This document shows positions 16,200-25,600 of a stretch of DNA of 43,868 bases, piece after piece. Source of the stretch: DASPKW01 sp038244055. Its GTDB lineage: Bacteria; Planctomycetota; Phycisphaerae; Tepidisphaerales; Tepidisphaeraceae. Below the pieces are notes generated by a model. The model was not told the DNA's origin. It was given only the letters and a program-made list of their open reading frames with translations, and made no database searches. Positions within the stretch are counted from its first letter, which is position 1, and each line of letters starts with the position of its first letter. The stretch lies in NCBI GenBank assembly GCA_038244055.1, contig JBBRTW010000005.1, positions 1-43,868 on the forward strand, read 5' to 3'. Both the position numbers and the translations under genes were made by a program.

Positions 16200-17612
16200 T
16201 TACGCCGCCGAAGACGTAGCCGCATCCGCCGAGCCGCCGGCCGCTTCAACCGCATCCGGCCTGGCCTTGTCTTTGAACATGATCAGGAACAGCATCATGA
16301 TCACGCCCGCCATGATGCAGGGGATGAGCCAGACTGTTTTCCATTGGATCATCGTGTTGGCCTGATGGCTCAGTGCGGCGGCGCTATCGAGAAGCAACTT
16401 GGCCTCGGCGGCTGGCGCTTTGCCGGCCTGAGTCGCCAACTCGCCGGCCTTGGCGTAGAGGGCGGTGGCTTCGGCCGGCGTATTGGCGGCCTTGAGCGCC
16501 TGCGCGATCTGAGCGCCGATGAGCATACCGAGACCCTGCGTCACGAGCACCAGAAAACCCTGCGCCTGCGCGCGGATGGATTTGTGGGCTTTGTTCTCGG
16601 TGTATATGAAGCCGGTGACGAAGAAGAAGTCATAGCAGATGCCGTGCAGGAGGATTCCGACGACGACCAGCGGCAGCATCGCTTCGTTGCCGGGGGCGGA
16701 TACGGCGAAAAGCCCATAGCGCGCCACCCATGCCAGCATGCCGACAGCCAGCATGTACTTCACGCCGAGGAACGCGAAACAGAGCGGCATGACCAGCATG
16801 AAGAAGACTTCAGATAACTGCCCGAAGGACATGGTGAAGGCGGGATCTTTGAATCCCATCGCATCCACATAGACCGGCGCGAAGGCGTAATAAGCGGCCA
16901 GCGGGATGCAGATCAGGAACGAGGCAATGATGAAGACGGCGAACGAGGGATTCTTCATCAGCGAGAGCGAATCGAGTCCCAGCATGGCCCGCGCTGAAAC
17001 AGGCTGGCCCTTGCTCGGCGGCGGTGTATGCGGCAGGAAAAAGCTGAGCAGGCCCAGCGCGGCCGCAGCGCCGCCGGTCACGTAGAACTGCATGGCGGTT
17101 TTGTCGGCGTGAAGCGCCTTGCTCACGACGAAGTTGGCCACGATCCAGCCGGCGGTCCCAAAGACGCGAATCAGCGGAAACTGTTTCTCGGCGTTGGTCA
17201 GCGAATGAAAGGCGACGGTGTTAGTCAGGCCGAGCGTCGGCATGTAGCAGAGCATGTGGAGCAGCAGGAGGCCAAGGAACACATACGGTCCCTGCGATGA
17301 TCCAATCGCCCCAGCGCCGAACATGGCGGCCGCGCCGATCAGATGAAGCACCGCCAGCACTCTTTCTGAGGAGAAAAATCGGTCGGCGACCATTCCCAGG
17401 AAAAAGGGTGAAACGATGGCCGCGATCGGGCCGACGCTGTAGGCCATGCCGATGGCCCCATCCATCCCCGTCGCGCCCATGAAATTTCCGCAGGTCACAT
17501 ACCATGCGCCCCATACGAAAAACTCCAGGAACATCATGGCCGACAGCATGGCCAGGACCGCCCAGTTCCCCTTTTTCTCCGGCGACGCGTAGTTCAAAAC
17601 ACTCTCGCTCAT
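16200..17612 (-). CDS. MFS transporter, nucleoside:H+ symporter (NupG/XapB)-like, with a hydrophilic insertion
   Basis: A 470-residue major facilitator related to its neighbour at 14804-16114; it shares SPFFLGMVADRFF and LIRVFGTAGWIVANF, the same family landmarks. GGAGAGG just before the ATG supports the start. Unusually, between the last two membrane helices (about residues 375-425) there is an alanine-rich hydrophilic insertion (AEATALYAKAGELATQAGKA and onward) that the neighbour lacks. It is probably the first gene of the pair's transcript. The substrate is not defined. Confidence 0.82.
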   Translation of the reverse strand: MSESVLNYASPEKKGNWAVLAMLSAMMFLEFFVWGAWYVTCGNFMGATGMDGAIGMAYSVGPIAAIVSPFFLGMVADRFFSSERVLAVLHLIGAAAMFGAGAIGSSQGPYVFLGLLLLHMLCYMPTLGLTNTVAFHSLTNAEKQFPLIRVFGTAGWIVANFVVSKALHADKTAMQFYVTGGAAAALGLLSFFLPHTPPPSKGQPVSARAMLGLDSLSLMKNPSFAVFIIASFLICIPLAAYYAFAPVYVDAMGFKDPAFTMSFGQLSEVFFMLVMPLCFAFLGVKYMLAVGMLAWVARYGLFAVSAPGNEAMLPLVVVGILLHGICYDFFFVTGFIYTENKAHKSIRAQAQGFLVLVTQGLGMLIGAQIAQALKAANTPAEATALYAKAGELATQAGKAPAAEAKLLLDSAAALSHQANTMIQWKTVWLIPCIMAGVIMMLFLIMFKDKARPDAVEAAGGSADAATSSAA

Positions 17613-17937
17613 AGCCTCTCCACTTGCCTGAAAAGGATCCGCTTCATAACTCAGAGCCGCGCGGCGCTCGAAGATGCTTCGGGCTTGCCCGGCCCACCAA
17701 TCGACAGGGCGGTTATCCTAACCCAAGAGGTCGCTTGATGACACGCGCGGCCGGCGCTGGCGACAACGTCTCATATCGCATCCGACCGGTCCCGTAAAAA
17801 TTCAACTTTCCAGGATTTGACGTTGTGCGGTGTTAATCCATCGATTTATGATTGCGATCTGAAGTAGTCCGGGTCCGGCCGCGGTGGTGTGTCATCCCGA
17901 TGATCGGCCGAGCCCATTTAACGAAACGGAGTTTGTC
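17613..17937. other. Divergent intergenic region, no gene seen
   Basis: These 325 bases separate the minus-strand MFS pair from the plus-strand yqjD-like cluster and must hold promoters for both. An AT-richer patch at about 17795-17865 is the likeliest place. TTGACG occurs at about 17819, but no -10 at standard spacing is convincing. I see no RNA gene or repeat. Confidence 0.4.
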
Positions 17938-18249
17938 ATGAGTCGCGCTGAATCAACAACCGGCCAGGGGATCAAGGAAAACGTTCAAAACGCCGCCGCC
18001 GCGGTGAAAGATAAGGCAAGCGAGGTCGCGGGGAATATCCGTGAAGTCGGCTCCAACATCGCCGATGCGGCTTCGCAGAAGTATCAGGATGTGAAAGACA
18101 CGGCTACCGAATACTTCGAGGCGGGCAAGGAAAAGGCCAGCCAGTGGCAGGAGCAGGTCGAGGAGTACGTTCGCGCTCAGCCGATGAAATCGGTGCTGAT
18201 CGCGGCGGGCGTGGGTGTTATACTGGGCATGATCGCGCGGCGGCTGTGA
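17938..18249 (+). CDS. YqjD/ElaB-like (DUF883) inner-membrane protein
   Basis: A 103-residue protein. The first about 75 residues are amphipathic and charged with A, K, E and D, typical of a coiled-coil-like helix. The C-terminus is the diagnostic part of the DUF883/ElaB/YqjD family: a short linker EEYVRAQPMKSV, then a glycine-rich membrane segment VLIAAGVGVILGMIARRL. In Escherichia coli YqjD and ElaB are tail-anchored proteins of stationary phase that bind ribosomes; that role here is inference. GGAG six bases before the ATG at 17938 sets the start; the open frame back to 17884 is unsupported. Confidence 0.8.
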   Translation: MSRAESTTGQGIKENVQNAAAAVKDKASEVAGNIREVGSNIADAASQKYQDVKDTATEYFEAGKEKASQWQEQVEEYVRAQPMKSVLIAAGVGVILGMIARRL

Positions 18250-18264
18250 GTCGCGCGATGGAAT

Positions 18265-18292
18265 GTTGATCGTCGGTCGTAGATTGTCGCAT
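18265..18292. repeat. Heptamer tandem repeat, consensus GTNGRTY
   Basis: Four adjacent 7-bp units: GTTGATC, GTCGGTC, GTAGATT, GTCGCAT, just after the YqjD-like gene. It belongs to the set of period-7 tracts in the window's gene gaps, though its sequence differs from the CCCTGAA type. Confidence 0.5.
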
Positions 18293-18389
18293 GCTCGGCC
18301 GTTGATGGATCGGGATTGCGCCGCGTACGCAGGCGAGGCGTCCACACGACAAGGGACGCCCCCACCTCGGAAGTCGCCTGCGCCGCGGT

Positions 18390-18911
18390 ATGAATCCCCT
18401 TGCTTATATTCCTATGCCTACAGAATCCCCAGTCAAGACACCTCCGGATCCGGCCGCGGCGGATGATCGGTCGCCGCACAATGGCGATGGCCAGTCTAAC
18501 CCCGCCGCCCGGGCGTTTCATGCCCTGAAGCAGGATGCGGCGGAGTTCAAGGAATACGCGGCCTACTATGTGGCCGCCAAGACGGATGCGGTCAAGCAGA
18601 AAATCAGGAGCATCATCCTCTATGCAGCGCTGGGCATTCTCGCGCTGCTGGCGGGCGGCGCGGTGCTGGTGACCGGCGGCGTGCTCCTGGTGCTGGGGAT
18701 TGGCCATGGGCTGGCGGAACTCTTCGGCGGGCGGCTGTGGCTGGGGGAACTGGTGGCGGGTGTTGTCGTGCTGGGGGCTATGGGATTGATGACGATGGTG
18801 ATGATCAAGAAAATGACCCATGGCTGGAAGGCCGCGCTGCATAAGAAGTACGACGACCGCAAGGCCGATCAGCGGGCGCGGTTTGGGCACGATGTATCGG
18901 AGCGCTCATGA
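18390..18911 (+). CDS. YqjE-like / phage holin family III-type membrane protein
   Basis: A 173-residue protein. A Pro/Asp-rich N-terminus is followed by an amphipathic helix (FHALKQDAAEFKEYAAYYVAAK) and two long hydrophobic helices (about residues 74-102 and 113-139), then a basic cytosolic-type tail. This arrangement matches the YqjE/holin-superfamily III proteins that lie next to yqjD in proteobacteria. An alternative start is the ATG at 18414. The TGA overlaps the next gene start by four bases. It is probably a structural or stress-related membrane protein; no catalytic motif is seen. Confidence 0.65.
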   Translation: MNPLAYIPMPTESPVKTPPDPAAADDRSPHNGDGQSNPAARAFHALKQDAAEFKEYAAYYVAAKTDAVKQKIRSIILYAALGILALLAGGAVLVTGGVLLVLGIGHGLAELFGGRLWLGELVAGVVVLGAMGLMTMVMIKKMTHGWKAALHKKYDDRKADQRARFGHDVSERS

Positions 18912-19477
18912 ACGATTCCAATCCCCCACAAAGCGGCGGCAATGGCAAACCAAAAGCTGCCGAGCCTGATTTTCTGGCGCGGCAGCAGGAAGAGGCGCGC
19001 CGGGCGATGAAGCGCGTGATCTCCGGCGCGGGGCTTTCCCTGGCGCAGGGGGCGAACGTGAAGCAATGGGCGCGGGAGTACCCATGGATGACAACCGCCT
19101 CCGCGGCGGCGGCGGGGTTCCTGGCCGGGTTGATGCTGACGCCAGCCAAGGGGCAATCGTTTAAAGAGAAGTTCAGCAGCCACAAGGAAACGGCTTCGCC
19201 AGCGTCTTCGCCGTCGGTCGCAGCCTCTGAATCTGCCGCGGCGGCACCGCGACAGTCCGATAAGGCGAGTATTATCGGCACCCTGGCGCGGGAGATTTTC
19301 AAAGTTGTCGGGCCGCTGGTCGCGGGGCTGGTCAGCCAGTACGCCTCGACGCCGGCATCCGGCAATGGCTCGTCAAATGGAGGGGCGGGCGCGGCGTCAG
19401 CGGACTCTTCGCGGCCGGAGGGGTTTGGCGTTTATCGCGATTCGTACAACGCGAATTCCCCCGAAAATCACGGGTAA
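18908..19477 (+). CDS. Membrane-associated hypothetical protein, third gene of the yqjD/E-like cluster
   Basis: A 189-residue protein translationally coupled to the YqjE-like gene (ATGA overlap). A charged N-terminal helix (FLARQQEEARRAMKRV) leads to EYPWMTTASAAAAGFLAGLM, a proline-tryptophan entry into a small-residue membrane helix very like the DUF883 tail, here placed centrally. A second hydrophobic segment follows near residue 130 (GPLVAGLVSQYA), and the ends are Ser/Ala/Gly-rich. I do not recognise a named family. Context suggests it works with the two upstream membrane proteins. Confidence 0.65.
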   Translation: MNDSNPPQSGGNGKPKAAEPDFLARQQEEARRAMKRVISGAGLSLAQGANVKQWAREYPWMTTASAAAAGFLAGLMLTPAKGQSFKEKFSSHKETASPASSPSVAASESAAAAPRQSDKASIIGTLAREIFKVVGPLVAGLVSQYASTPASGNGSSNGGAGAASADSSRPEGFGVYRDSYNANSPENHG

Positions 19478-19788
19478 ATCGCTCGAATTCGGAAATGGGG
19501 ATCGGCGTGGATCGGCGCATCAGGCCGAACATTTCGCCCATCTCTCCAAGGCATTTCCATATTCCCGCGCTGTCCGGTTTTTGTGGTCGAAAATTGCCCT
19601 CCCATACCCGTCCAATTACCGAAGTTGCCACCTATCGGAAAAATTCCCCTTGTTACTTGAAAATTTAATTGTTGGCGGGCGAGCGCGGGCGGGGTAGTTT
19701 AATCGCTCACGGGCCTCATGTCGTTCCAGCCGCCGGCCCTGGCCTCGCCAGCCTCAATTCATGGCACAGCCGCCAGAAGGTGTCCGTC
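19478..19788. other. Intergenic region, probable promoter of the small secreted peptide
   Basis: About 310 bases without a supported gene. The middle part (about 19600-19680) is AT-rich compared with its surroundings (for example ACTTGAAAATTTAATTG), consistent with regulatory DNA, but no -35/-10 pair at proper spacing is clear. The open frame at 19305-19697 is a shadow of the upstream gene. Confidence 0.35.
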
Positions 19789-20013
19789 ATGATTCGCGGG
19801 ATGCAACATTTGTCGCGGACTTTGATCGCCGCGACGTTGATGATGGCCGGAATGATTCCGGCCGCTCCCACGGCAAGGATGCCTTCGACCCCCTCCTCTA
19901 CCGCCGTCGACGCCGGGCAAACCACCGCCCGCATCGAAGTGCGCCTGCGCAAGCTGCATCTGGTGCGGCCGGATTTGATTCAATATCCGATCAGCTATGA
20001 AGTCTATTGCTGA
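19789..20013 (+). CDS. Small secreted hypothetical peptide
   Basis: A 74-residue frame with AGAAGG eight bases before the ATG. It begins with a signal-peptide-like segment (RTLIAATLMMAGMIPAAPTA) and ends in a compact conserved-looking block, VRLRKLHLVRPDLIQYPI followed by SYEVYC, with a C-terminal cysteine. Ribosome site, export signal and codon use support a real gene, but no family name is known to me. It stands alone between the yqjD/E-like cluster and the convergent HEAT operon. Confidence 0.55.
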   Translation: MIRGMQHLSRTLIAATLMMAGMIPAAPTARMPSTPSSTAVDAGQTTARIEVRLRKLHLVRPDLIQYPISYEVYC

Positions 20014-20021
20014 ATCGGCTG

Positions 20022-20042
20022 AAAACGAAAAACGAAAAACTT
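20022..20042. repeat. Heptamer tandem repeat, unit AAAACGA
   Basis: Three adjacent units: AAAACGA, AAAACGA, AAAACTT, nine bases after the stop of the small secreted peptide. Another period-7 tract in a gene gap. Confidence 0.5.
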
Positions 20043-20133
20043 AAAGCGGTGCATGGTGCTTGGGTGGCCAGCGGCCCGGTGTTTTCTATCGCCATTCATT
20101 GGGGCGACGAATTGGGGATGGTCGTTCCGCAAC

Positions 20134-22689
20134 TCATTTTCCGATCGCCCGTGTGGCAGCGCGGGCGTAGGCGCGGGGGCCGGGGGCGGTGGGGTCTTCG
20201 GACATTTCCGCCAATACTGTTTCAACCGTGACGCCGCGCTGCCAGGCTTTTTCGATGGCGGCGATGAGGCCGACCCGGGCGGCGAAATCGCCTCGATCGA
20301 CGGCCTTTGTCAGAGCTGCGCCGACGGCGGGACTGACCAGATGCTCATCAGCAACTTCGCGGGCGGCCGACTGGCGGGTGATGCGATCCATGCTGCCGAG
20401 GGCATCGAAAAGCTCCCAGCCGCGGCGGCCTCGGGCATCGTGGGGGCCGGTGTACTGGACGGGCTTGGGCGGGCCATCGTGAATTCTGCGGCCGACGATA
20501 ACGCGGACGAGTCGCGGGTCGCCGATCGTTCCCGAGGCGACCGCAAGTTTCACGAGGCTCTCGGGCGCTTCCGTTAAAGTGAGGACGCGGGCGATGACCT
20601 GCTCGCCCATTTCCGGAGGCAGCTCGCCGAGTGCGCCGAGGGTTTCGATGGCCTGGGATTGAACCTCCTTGCGCGGATTGGAGATCAAGGGAAGGACCGC
20701 GGGGCCGGCCAGCCAGGCTTCGGGACCCATCCGGCGCAACTGGGCGAGGGCGGCGCATTGAAGGTCGGGGTTGTCGCGATCGAGAAGGCGCACGAGCACG
20801 CCCACGCCCATATCCCCGGCCTCGCCGAGGGCTTCGATGGCCTCGTAGCGAAGGGAAAAATCATCCGAGTTGGCCGCTTTTTCGAGGTCATCGATGATAT
20901 CGACGGCAAGGCCGCCGGCGCGGATATAGAGATCCAGGGCGGCGATCATTCGGCGCGGGTCGGTTGACTTGTGGAAGCGCAACGCCAGTTCAGAGGTCAC
21001 GGTGGCGCGCTCGCGCTCGATGAGGGAGGGATCGGATTTGCGGGCCTCCAGTTGTTTCAGACCGGCGCGGGCGCAGGCGCGGTCGATTTCTGTGGCGGTG
21101 GCATCGGCAGCGCGCTCGCGGAGGAGGTCCATGATGCCCCGATCCTCTTTCCAGGCGCGCCGCGCGGCATCAGCCAGGCCGATGTAGCGCATCCAGTCGC
21201 CGGATTCCATGGCGGCGACGAGGACCTCCATCACATCGCGGCGGTCGAGCCCGAGCCCGGTCAGTTGATCGGCCGCGCCGACGCGCCACCAGTGCTCCGA
21301 AGCCGACAGTTCGCGCACCCAATCCCCTTGCTGGGCGATGCGATCGGCCCAGGGTTCATTCAGCACCGCGGCGGCTGCCTGACGGACCTGCGCCGAGTCA
21401 TCGCGCAGCAATTTTGCCAGGCGCGGGCGATGCTCGGCCGCGAGATCTCGGAACATGGTCATCGTGCGCAGGGCGCTGGAGCGAACAAGGGGGTTGGGAT
21501 CATCGAGCGATTTGATCAGCGCACGCTGGGTGGCCTCGTTTGCCGCACGCTGGGCACCACGGCGAATCAAATCGCTTTCCGCCCGTTCGGCGGCGGCGGC
21601 AACGATCCGCTGATTGCGCGTGGCCTGCGTTTCGACGGTCCATGCCTCGGCATCTGATTGGCGAATGGCGAGTTCTTCGGCCTTGCGCATCGGCGCGATG
21701 ACCAGGGATTGGACTTCCCAGGCGGCGACTGCCACCTCCTCAATCTGGTCGAGATTCAAACGTAAATCGTCCAGACGCGCCCGCGCCTCGGCCAGATCGC
21801 TCTGGCGAAACACCTGAACCGCCACTTTTTGCATTTCAACGCCAGCGAGCCGCTGCAAGGCCATCGCGGCAACCGCGGCGATGGCCGGCTCGCGATCAGC
21901 GGCAGACCACCCAAGCACCCTGAAAAGACTCCTGCGCCCGCCCGCGACGGGCATGGCCTTTGCCGCGAGTGAAGCCTTCGTCTCTTCGGCGAGTTCGAGT
22001 TCCAGGAGGCTCGTGGCGGCCCAGAATCGGGCGGTAGAGTCGGGATCTTTGAGCAAGGGAAGCAGCGCGATCAGCGTGGTGTTTTCCCGAGGCGCAACGG
22101 CCGCCAGTGATTGCGCGGCGGCGGCGCGGGTTCGGGGGACCCATTCCTGAAGTTGTTTGGTCAGCGCAGGGGCGGCCGATTTCGCGGATTCGCCAAATTC
22201 CATGAACAACTGAACGCAGCCCCAGCGAACCGAATCGCGCGAATCATTCAGACCCTCGATCAGGGCCGGCGCAGCGCGCGGGCCGATGGCGCGGAGGGCG
22301 ACGATGGCGGCGCGGCGAACGGCGGGCGATTCATCGCCGAGGCATTCAACCACCATCGGCGCACCCGAGGCGCTTTCGGGACCCATGTCGCGGAGCAGGG
22401 CGCAGGCGATCATCCGCGCGCGTTCATTCGAAAAGGTCGACCCATTGGCCAGTGCGGCAACTCGCCTCCAGAGGGCGATGGGATCTTCGCGGCCGGCCGA
22501 GGTGGGCGATATCGATGGATTTGCGGCCTGGGTGGTGGCGGGAATTACGGCGCGGGTCGTGGCGGAAGGAGCGGTCGCGGGTTGAGAGGCGGCGGTGGGA
22601 GAGCCGGTGGGTTTGGGCTTGTCGCATCCAAAACAGAGGATGGCGGCAGCGAGGATGGTGGCGGCGAAGATGGAAAGCGCGCGGGTCAT
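20134..22689 (-). CDS. HEAT-repeat lipoprotein, smaller paralogue (851 residues)
   Basis: The signal region (MTRALSIFAATILAAAILCF) ends in a possible lipobox cysteine (Cys22), followed by a Pro/Thr/Ser-rich linker to about residue 65 and then HEAT/armadillo-like helical repeats to the end. Clear units include ESPAVRRAAIVALRAIGPRA and DNPDLQCAALAQLRRMGPEA. Such repeats form curved scaffolds; no catalytic motif is seen. The C-terminus (GDFAARVGLIAAIEKAWQRG, then a YARAATRAIG end) closely matches the end of the upstream gene product, so the two are paralogues. The start overlaps the upstream stop by four bases (ATGA), so they are translated together. Probably located on the periplasmic face of a membrane. 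Confidence 0.75.
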   Translation of the reverse strand: MTRALSIFAATILAAAILCFGCDKPKPTGSPTAASQPATAPSATTRAVIPATTQAANPSISPTSAGREDPIALWRRVAALANGSTFSNERARMIACALLRDMGPESASGAPMVVECLGDESPAVRRAAIVALRAIGPRAAPALIEGLNDSRDSVRWGCVQLFMEFGESAKSAAPALTKQLQEWVPRTRAAAAQSLAAVAPRENTTLIALLPLLKDPDSTARFWAATSLLELELAEETKASLAAKAMPVAGGRRSLFRVLGWSAADREPAIAAVAAMALQRLAGVEMQKVAVQVFRQSDLAEARARLDDLRLNLDQIEEVAVAAWEVQSLVIAPMRKAEELAIRQSDAEAWTVETQATRNQRIVAAAAERAESDLIRRGAQRAANEATQRALIKSLDDPNPLVRSSALRTMTMFRDLAAEHRPRLAKLLRDDSAQVRQAAAAVLNEPWADRIAQQGDWVRELSASEHWWRVGAADQLTGLGLDRRDVMEVLVAAMESGDWMRYIGLADAARRAWKEDRGIMDLLRERAADATATEIDRACARAGLKQLEARKSDPSLIERERATVTSELALRFHKSTDPRRMIAALDLYIRAGGLAVDIIDDLEKAANSDDFSLRYEAIEALGEAGDMGVGVLVRLLDRDNPDLQCAALAQLRRMGPEAWLAGPAVLPLISNPRKEVQSQAIETLGALGELPPEMGEQVIARVLTLTEAPESLVKLAVASGTIGDPRLVRVIVGRRIHDGPPKPVQYTGPHDARGRRGWELFDALGSMDRITRQSAAREVADEHLVSPAVGAALTKAVDRGDFAARVGLIAAIEKAWQRGVTVETVLAEMSEDPTAPGPRAYARAATRAIGK

Positions 22690-25600
22690 TGGGGGGTTGC
22701 TCCAATCGCCCGGAGCGCGGCCCTGGCGTAGATGCGCTGGGGGGTTTGGGGTTCGGCCGCGATGTCATACAAGGCTTCAGGGATGGAGATTCCGCGCCGC
22801 CAGGCGCGGCCAATGGCGATGGTCAGGCCTTCGCGGGTTACGAAATCTCCATCGCGGGCAGCCTTTTCCAGAACCTCGGCGATGCGCGGTTCGAGCGCGC
22901 CGCTCTGGCGTAAGCGCATGGCGGCCTCGATCCGGGCGGCAGGAGTGGGAGCGCTAAGGTAACCGAGCCAGAGAACGAGACGCTGGCATGTCTCCGGCAT
23001 CGAACTGGGCGGATTCAGCGGCGCGGGTGGGAGCGGAGGCATAGCGCCGGCATGGCTCGGATCAGGGTAAAGGGCATCAGAGGCGGCCCGGCGAACGGAA
23101 TTATTATTCTCATCCTGGCTCAGCATGAAGATGGCCAGGGCGACCTGAAGATCATTGGCGGCCAGAGGGGCGAGGCGGGCGGTCGCGCGCGTTCGAACAT
23201 CCGAGCGCGGGTCGGAAAGCAGCTTCAACAGCTTGGGGCGCTGGCCGCGCGCCAAATCCGCTTCAATGCGGATTCGCCACGCGGCCTCGGCGGCCATCTG
23301 GCGGATTCCCGGGTCGGCATCGTTTGAGGCAACTCGTTCGACATCATTGAGCGCCGCGACGCCATCGGCCCCCATCCACGACAGTTGAGAAATTGCCAGG
23401 CCGCGCATCTCCGGCTGATCGCTTGCCAAAAGGCCGGCCAGCGATCTCGCGCCGGATTCGCCCATATGGGCCAGGGCAAACGACGCTTCGTAACGCAATT
23501 CGCGATTTGGGCCGCGGGCGGATTTTTCGAGCGGAGCGATCGCTTGGCGCATATCCGCGCCGAACCGGCCGAGCAGGCGGATGGCGGTCAGGGCGGAGTT
23601 GGATTCGCCGCCAGTCTGCCTGATCAGATCGTCAACCACCGCCTTGCGCTCGGCGGCGACGACCTCGGGGGCGGCGCTGCCGGCCTCGATGCATTTGAGC
23701 GCGGCGCGGGCAGTCAGGCGGCCGAGCGTGCTTTCATTGGGATTGACGGAGCGCGTTTTGAGCATAGCGAGCGCATCGCGCTGCTGGCGCCAGGCGCGGG
23801 TGAGGGTATCGACCATCGGCTCGCGAACGAAGGCATCATTCCGCCCGGCGGCGTCCTTGAGGGCGGCGAGGAACCGGGCATCGGCAAGGATCAACTGGGG
23901 ATGGCCGGGCGGAGTGATGAGCGCCTGGTTGGCTTGCAAATCGGCGGCGGCTTTAATGCGGGTTTGCGCATCGCCATCGCTCAGATCGGCCAGGGAGCGC
24001 TCGATCGATGCCCCCTGCTGAATGGCGCGCTCAGCCCAGGAGGTTGCAATGGCGCGAGCGGCAGCCTCGCGGACGGAAAGATCTTCATCGCGCAGGGCGT
24101 TGAAGATTTGATCTCGCGCCGGCGCAGCAAGGGCTCCAAGAAGGCGAAGGCGTTCCAGCGCCTGGCGACGATTGGAGGCGCGGGAATCGGTGAGTTGTTC
24201 CTGATTGAGTCGAACGTCGGCCGCGAGGCTTTCGATAAGCGCGTTGGGCATCGCCACCGCGCGAGAGGCCGCGGATGCGATTGACTTCGCGATTGCGCCT
24301 GACGACCACTGCGACAAAGACGATCGCAGCGCTTCGAACAAGTGGTTGGCGCGCTCCTGTGCCTGCAGGATTTGGAGCGCTCGCTCAACCTTCATCGCCT
24401 CGGCAAATCGATCGGCCGAAAAGTCGTGAGTTCGCGCCTGCCCGAGCAGCCTCGAACCGATTCCAACCGGAATCGGCGGGCTGCCGGGGCCGCGGGTCAG
24501 ATACGGCAGCAAACTCCACGCCCACCGGTCCATCACCAGCGGCTTGCCTCCACGGCCATAAAACTCACCGCTGTACGGAAAGATCCAGCCGCGAATCGCG
24601 CCTTCATCAACGCCGGCGCGCTGCAGGACATCGGCGCGAGCGGCTGCCTGGGCCATCGCGCCGGCCCAGGCCTCGAGGGCGCGCTGTTCATCGTGGTCGG
24701 TCCAAGTCGCCGCCTGGGAAACCAGCGCGGCCGCCATGCCCGGCTCGCGGGCGGTCATGACCTCGGTGGCCGCGCGCCGCATGCCGCCGCCACAGGATTC
24801 CTTCAGACGCTTGAAGGCTTCGCGGCGCACATCCCACCAGCCATCGGCGGCCGAGATGGCCAGCGCCGCCAACCCGGCGCGGCGGCTGTAGCCTTTGGTC
24901 ATATCGACGAATGCATCGAGCAAATCCTGTCGCGCGGCCAACGGCAAAAACGTGGACTGCGCCAGGGCCAGCGCCAGCGTCTGGCGGATCGTGGAATCTT
25001 CTTTTCCATCCTTCATCCGCGCGATGATCGGCTGGATTCCTTCTTCACCGTGCGACCAGAGGGATACGATGACGATGGCCGCCGCGACGCGGGTTTCGGG
25101 GGCCTGCGCCGAATCTTCGTACATCTCGATGAGCGATTTCTCGGCCGGGCGCGCGGCCTGCTTCAAGCCGATGAGATAGTCGATGCAGGCGGCGCGGCGT
25201 TCATCGTCGCAGCGCAGGCCGGCGACGACCCAGGGCAGCGATGACGCTCCTATTGCCTTCAATGATTCCCGGGCGGCGGCGCGCACTTCGACTGAGGGAT
25301 GGATGAACTGATCGATGATTCGCGGACCCCACTCGCGATCGGCCGGGTCGAGATCGGCGGGCGGCGGGGTGTCGGCGGCGCGCGCGGCGAGAATTTCTTC
25401 GGTTCCCCGCCGGGATTTCTCCAGGGCAATGAGGACACCAAGCTCGGTGGGGCGGGGCGAACCGATCTCGTTGAGAACACGGGCGGCGGCCGAGCGGGTT
25501 TCGGGGGTTTCCTTTGGATCGGTGACCATTCGCCAGAGCGTTTTTTCGGCGGGGCGGGTCGGATCGTTCCATTTGACGAGCATGGAAATGCAGGCAGCGC

